A stretch of DNA of 64,000 bases from Aplidium turbinatum. Taxonomy: Eukaryota; Chordata; Ascidiacea; Aplousobranchia; Polyclinidae. The translations under genes and the position numbers were made by a program. Positions 50,601 to 53,600 of this stretch are shown in pieces (position 1 is the first letter of the stretch; every line of letters starts with the position of its first letter). The notes beneath the pieces are model-generated. The model made no database searches. It was not told where the DNA came from and saw nothing but the letters and a program-made list of their open reading frames with translations. Location: contig OU964924.1 in the NCBI GenBank assembly GCA_918807975.1, positions 17,405,695 through 17,469,694 of the forward strand, in the 5' to 3' direction.

Positions 50601-53600
50601 CACCGAGTGAGGTATAACCATGGAGTTTGATGTCGGTGGCAGACCATGCTGTGTTCCAAGTGTCTTCCATATAATGCGCTGCACTGATGGTGTGATCACT
50701 GAATAATTCAAGTGCTGCACGTACAAAGGGGTATCTTGACTTTAATCGCCGGAAGGATTCCTGAGGTGGAACACTGAGTTTTGCATAGAGCAAGTGGTTG
50801 GGATCTTCTTCCCGGCAGCGAATTTTTTTCCCCACTAACTTTTTGTTTCATTTGCATATTTCTGTAAGTGTAGCTATTAGGCCTACTGGTTACCGCGCGG
50901 CGCTCGTAGGCTAACTGTTTTTACCCATTTTCGCCCTTACAGCCGCCGATTTTTGCCCTCCTGGTCCAAATCTATAAACATTGAACTTCAAAAAAACGTA
51001 GCCTGGATACACACCTAGTCTAGTTTAAAAAAGTTGAGAAAAGGAATGATCCTGGTCACTAGTCTAAAAGTAAGATTTTCCGAATTGATTAAGAATTAAC
51101 CCTAACCTTACTTTTTTTGAAAAGCTTTTGTGCATCGCAAAAATGTAAAGAAAGAAAATGATTTGAATGGGGGTCGAACCGATGTCCTCACGAACATAAG
51201 GCAAAATACGAAACCACTGAACCAAACATGCCAACGAAAAATGTTTGCATTCACACGGTATAAATACAAACTCTATGCGAAGTAACAAAAAGTTTGTGGG
51301 AAAAAAATTTCGCTTCCCGGCAAGCCAGGTGTATAATGGCTTCCTTTCGGCGAAGCTCAACAAAGTTATTACTCTACCCTCATAGATGCAGTTTCTGATG
51401 CGGCTAACCACTACTTCCTTCCTTCTGAAGATGATACTTCATGGATGGCCAATCAACGAAAGGATGCCGATCAAGTATTAATGAAAGATCGCTCACTGCG
51501 ATTTCAGGATGGTATCTTGACGATAGGATTCCTTGGTACGTATGGAGCAAGAGCAAAACTTATTTTTACTTTATAGATTTGTCTTTTTTTTATGTTAACC
51601 TTATGGTGTTAAAGCAATTTAATTGATGTCGTTGGTTGGTGGGCAAGTGGTGGCTTGTCCAATGCTTTTCCGAAAGTTTCTGTGTATCGCACCACGGTCT
51701 GTTGTATTTTGGGTTTCAATTGTTTCACCTAACCCTTATCAATACCATGTCCCTCGACATTATCATTTTTATTCAGGTCATCCAAATGTTGGTAAGTCTT
51801 CACTAATGAACGGACTGATTGGACGCAAGGTCGTTAGCACTTCAGTCACTCCCGGACACACCAAGTATTTTCAAACTTACTTTCTCACAAAGACAGTGAA
51901 GCTTTGTGACTCCCCTGGCCTCGTCTTTCCATCTCTTATTCCAAAACAATTGCAGGTAAAAGTTCCGGAATAAATTAAAGTTGTTCTTAATGATGTTTAA
52001 AAGATGACCTGAGATGAAGGGAACCTCTAAATACCCATTGTCATGGCAACTGTCAGTGTTGCAAGATGTTTGTTCAACTCGGGTAAGTTGAAAATATGAA
52101 TCAACGATACCACAACTTGCAGCGCCTAAAATTTCTCGGCAACTGGGAAGCAAAACTAGCCCTGTTTCGCTAGCGAAAATCTCAAAACTTGTTGAAGATT
52201 GTTAGGCGTTTTCAGGGATTGGTAGACATTTGGAAGGGTTGTCAGACCATAATCTTAACTCTTTATCGTAACCCAAACCGTAATCCGAAAACTAGTCTAA
52301 TTGGAGCCCGTGTGGGCTTTTGATATTGAGCTGTCTTTTGGTTTAAGCTTTTGCTTATTGAGAGACTCTTGAGTCTCCAATTACAAAAACGATAATTTAG
52401 ATTTTCTGTCTAGGGGTATGATTGCTTGCAAAAATTCAAGAACTTAAATTTAATGTTAAATGTATTTTTAGTAATCAAAGTTTCGAGCTCTTATTCGGGA
52501 AATTGAAAAATGCTTATCCTGGCTAACTCTAACCAATTTAGTTTATTGCGACGAGTGTCAGAAAAGCGACATTCGCACGTCGTGAATTTTACCTTCTTGT
52601 TCTAGAGTCGTTCGGTTTGTTCTCTTTTGAAAGTATATTTTTAAATGGAAATTTTTTTGGTTTATTAATGTTACGAGTATTTCAATTCCCCACTTTTTTC
52701 ATAATGTGCCTTTTTATCAGTAATAGCCTATGGTGGGAGTTATGAAAGCGGAACGGTTACACAGTTATGTCGCTTCAGAAATACGGATGTGGTGAGCTAA
52801 ATTCCGTGAGAACAGAATTTAGGTTTTGAATTTACACAGTTGAAGTACCAGTATTCAGAGGTACCAGAAGAATTATTGCTTCAATGTAACAAATGTTGTT
52901 GCTTCGTACTACCCGCGCAGCCATGCTCTGCTTTTGCCAGCACCGATTTCAATCGAAACGAAAGCAGAAGGTTTGTCTGAACAACCACCAGTATTTTACC
53001 TTTTAGTTTTAATGTGTACTCAACCGTGGTGTCTTCAGTATTATGCAAAATTGTGTATTTTAAACTGTTTCAGATATTGAGTGGAATTTATCCCATAGCT
53101 CAGGTACAGGAACCTTACACACCTGTAGGTTATCTCGCTTCCCGTGTGGCGCTTGTTCAATTGCTGCAGCTTCGCCACAGCATGTCAAGTCGAACAGAAG
53201 AAAACTGGACCCCCTGGGATATTTGCGAAGGTTAATGCTTCATTGAGTTTATGTAAATGTAAATCCAGCTAGTGTGTGTTCATTAACGCTACTACTGATA
53301 TTGTCATTTCAACTGCAACCTATGTTTTTAGCCTGGGCGAACAAGAGAAATTATCGCACTGCGAAAGCTGCGAGACCTGACGTATATCGGGCAGCAAATG
53401 CAATCCTCAGGATGGCAGTAGATGGTAGAATATGCATGTACATGAGACCACCTGGCTACAGTGAAAACAAAGGTCCGTGAACTTAAAACAACTTTTGTTT
53501 AACGCTTGATTTCAAAGAAGCTCGGTTGGCATTAGGGCTGTGTAGTTTAACCAAAACAAACCCTGTGACAACTCTGCATGTTTTGGAGTACCATTTTGAG

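Larger units (their letters stand above)
50283..51358 (-). mobile_element. Jockey-like LINE 3' end, reaching to 27 bases before GNL1 exon g
   Basis: Minus strand: AELRRKEA near 51350, then (after a MITE insertion) CREEDPNHLLYAKL (50810), YPFVRAALELFSDH, LPRLTWVKLNRIRTGVCNF (50560), CECGAES and DDHVVLECAIYKVL (50420), ending TWLSINCPEI near 50340. Same lineage as 24895-27230 but more diverged. The 5' truncation point abuts the polypyrimidine/acceptor region of GNL1 exon g. Confidence 0.75.

Noticed and set aside
51110-51130. telomere-like TTAACCCTAACCTTAC
   Set aside because: Only two degenerate units; not above what chance gives in AT-rich sequence.
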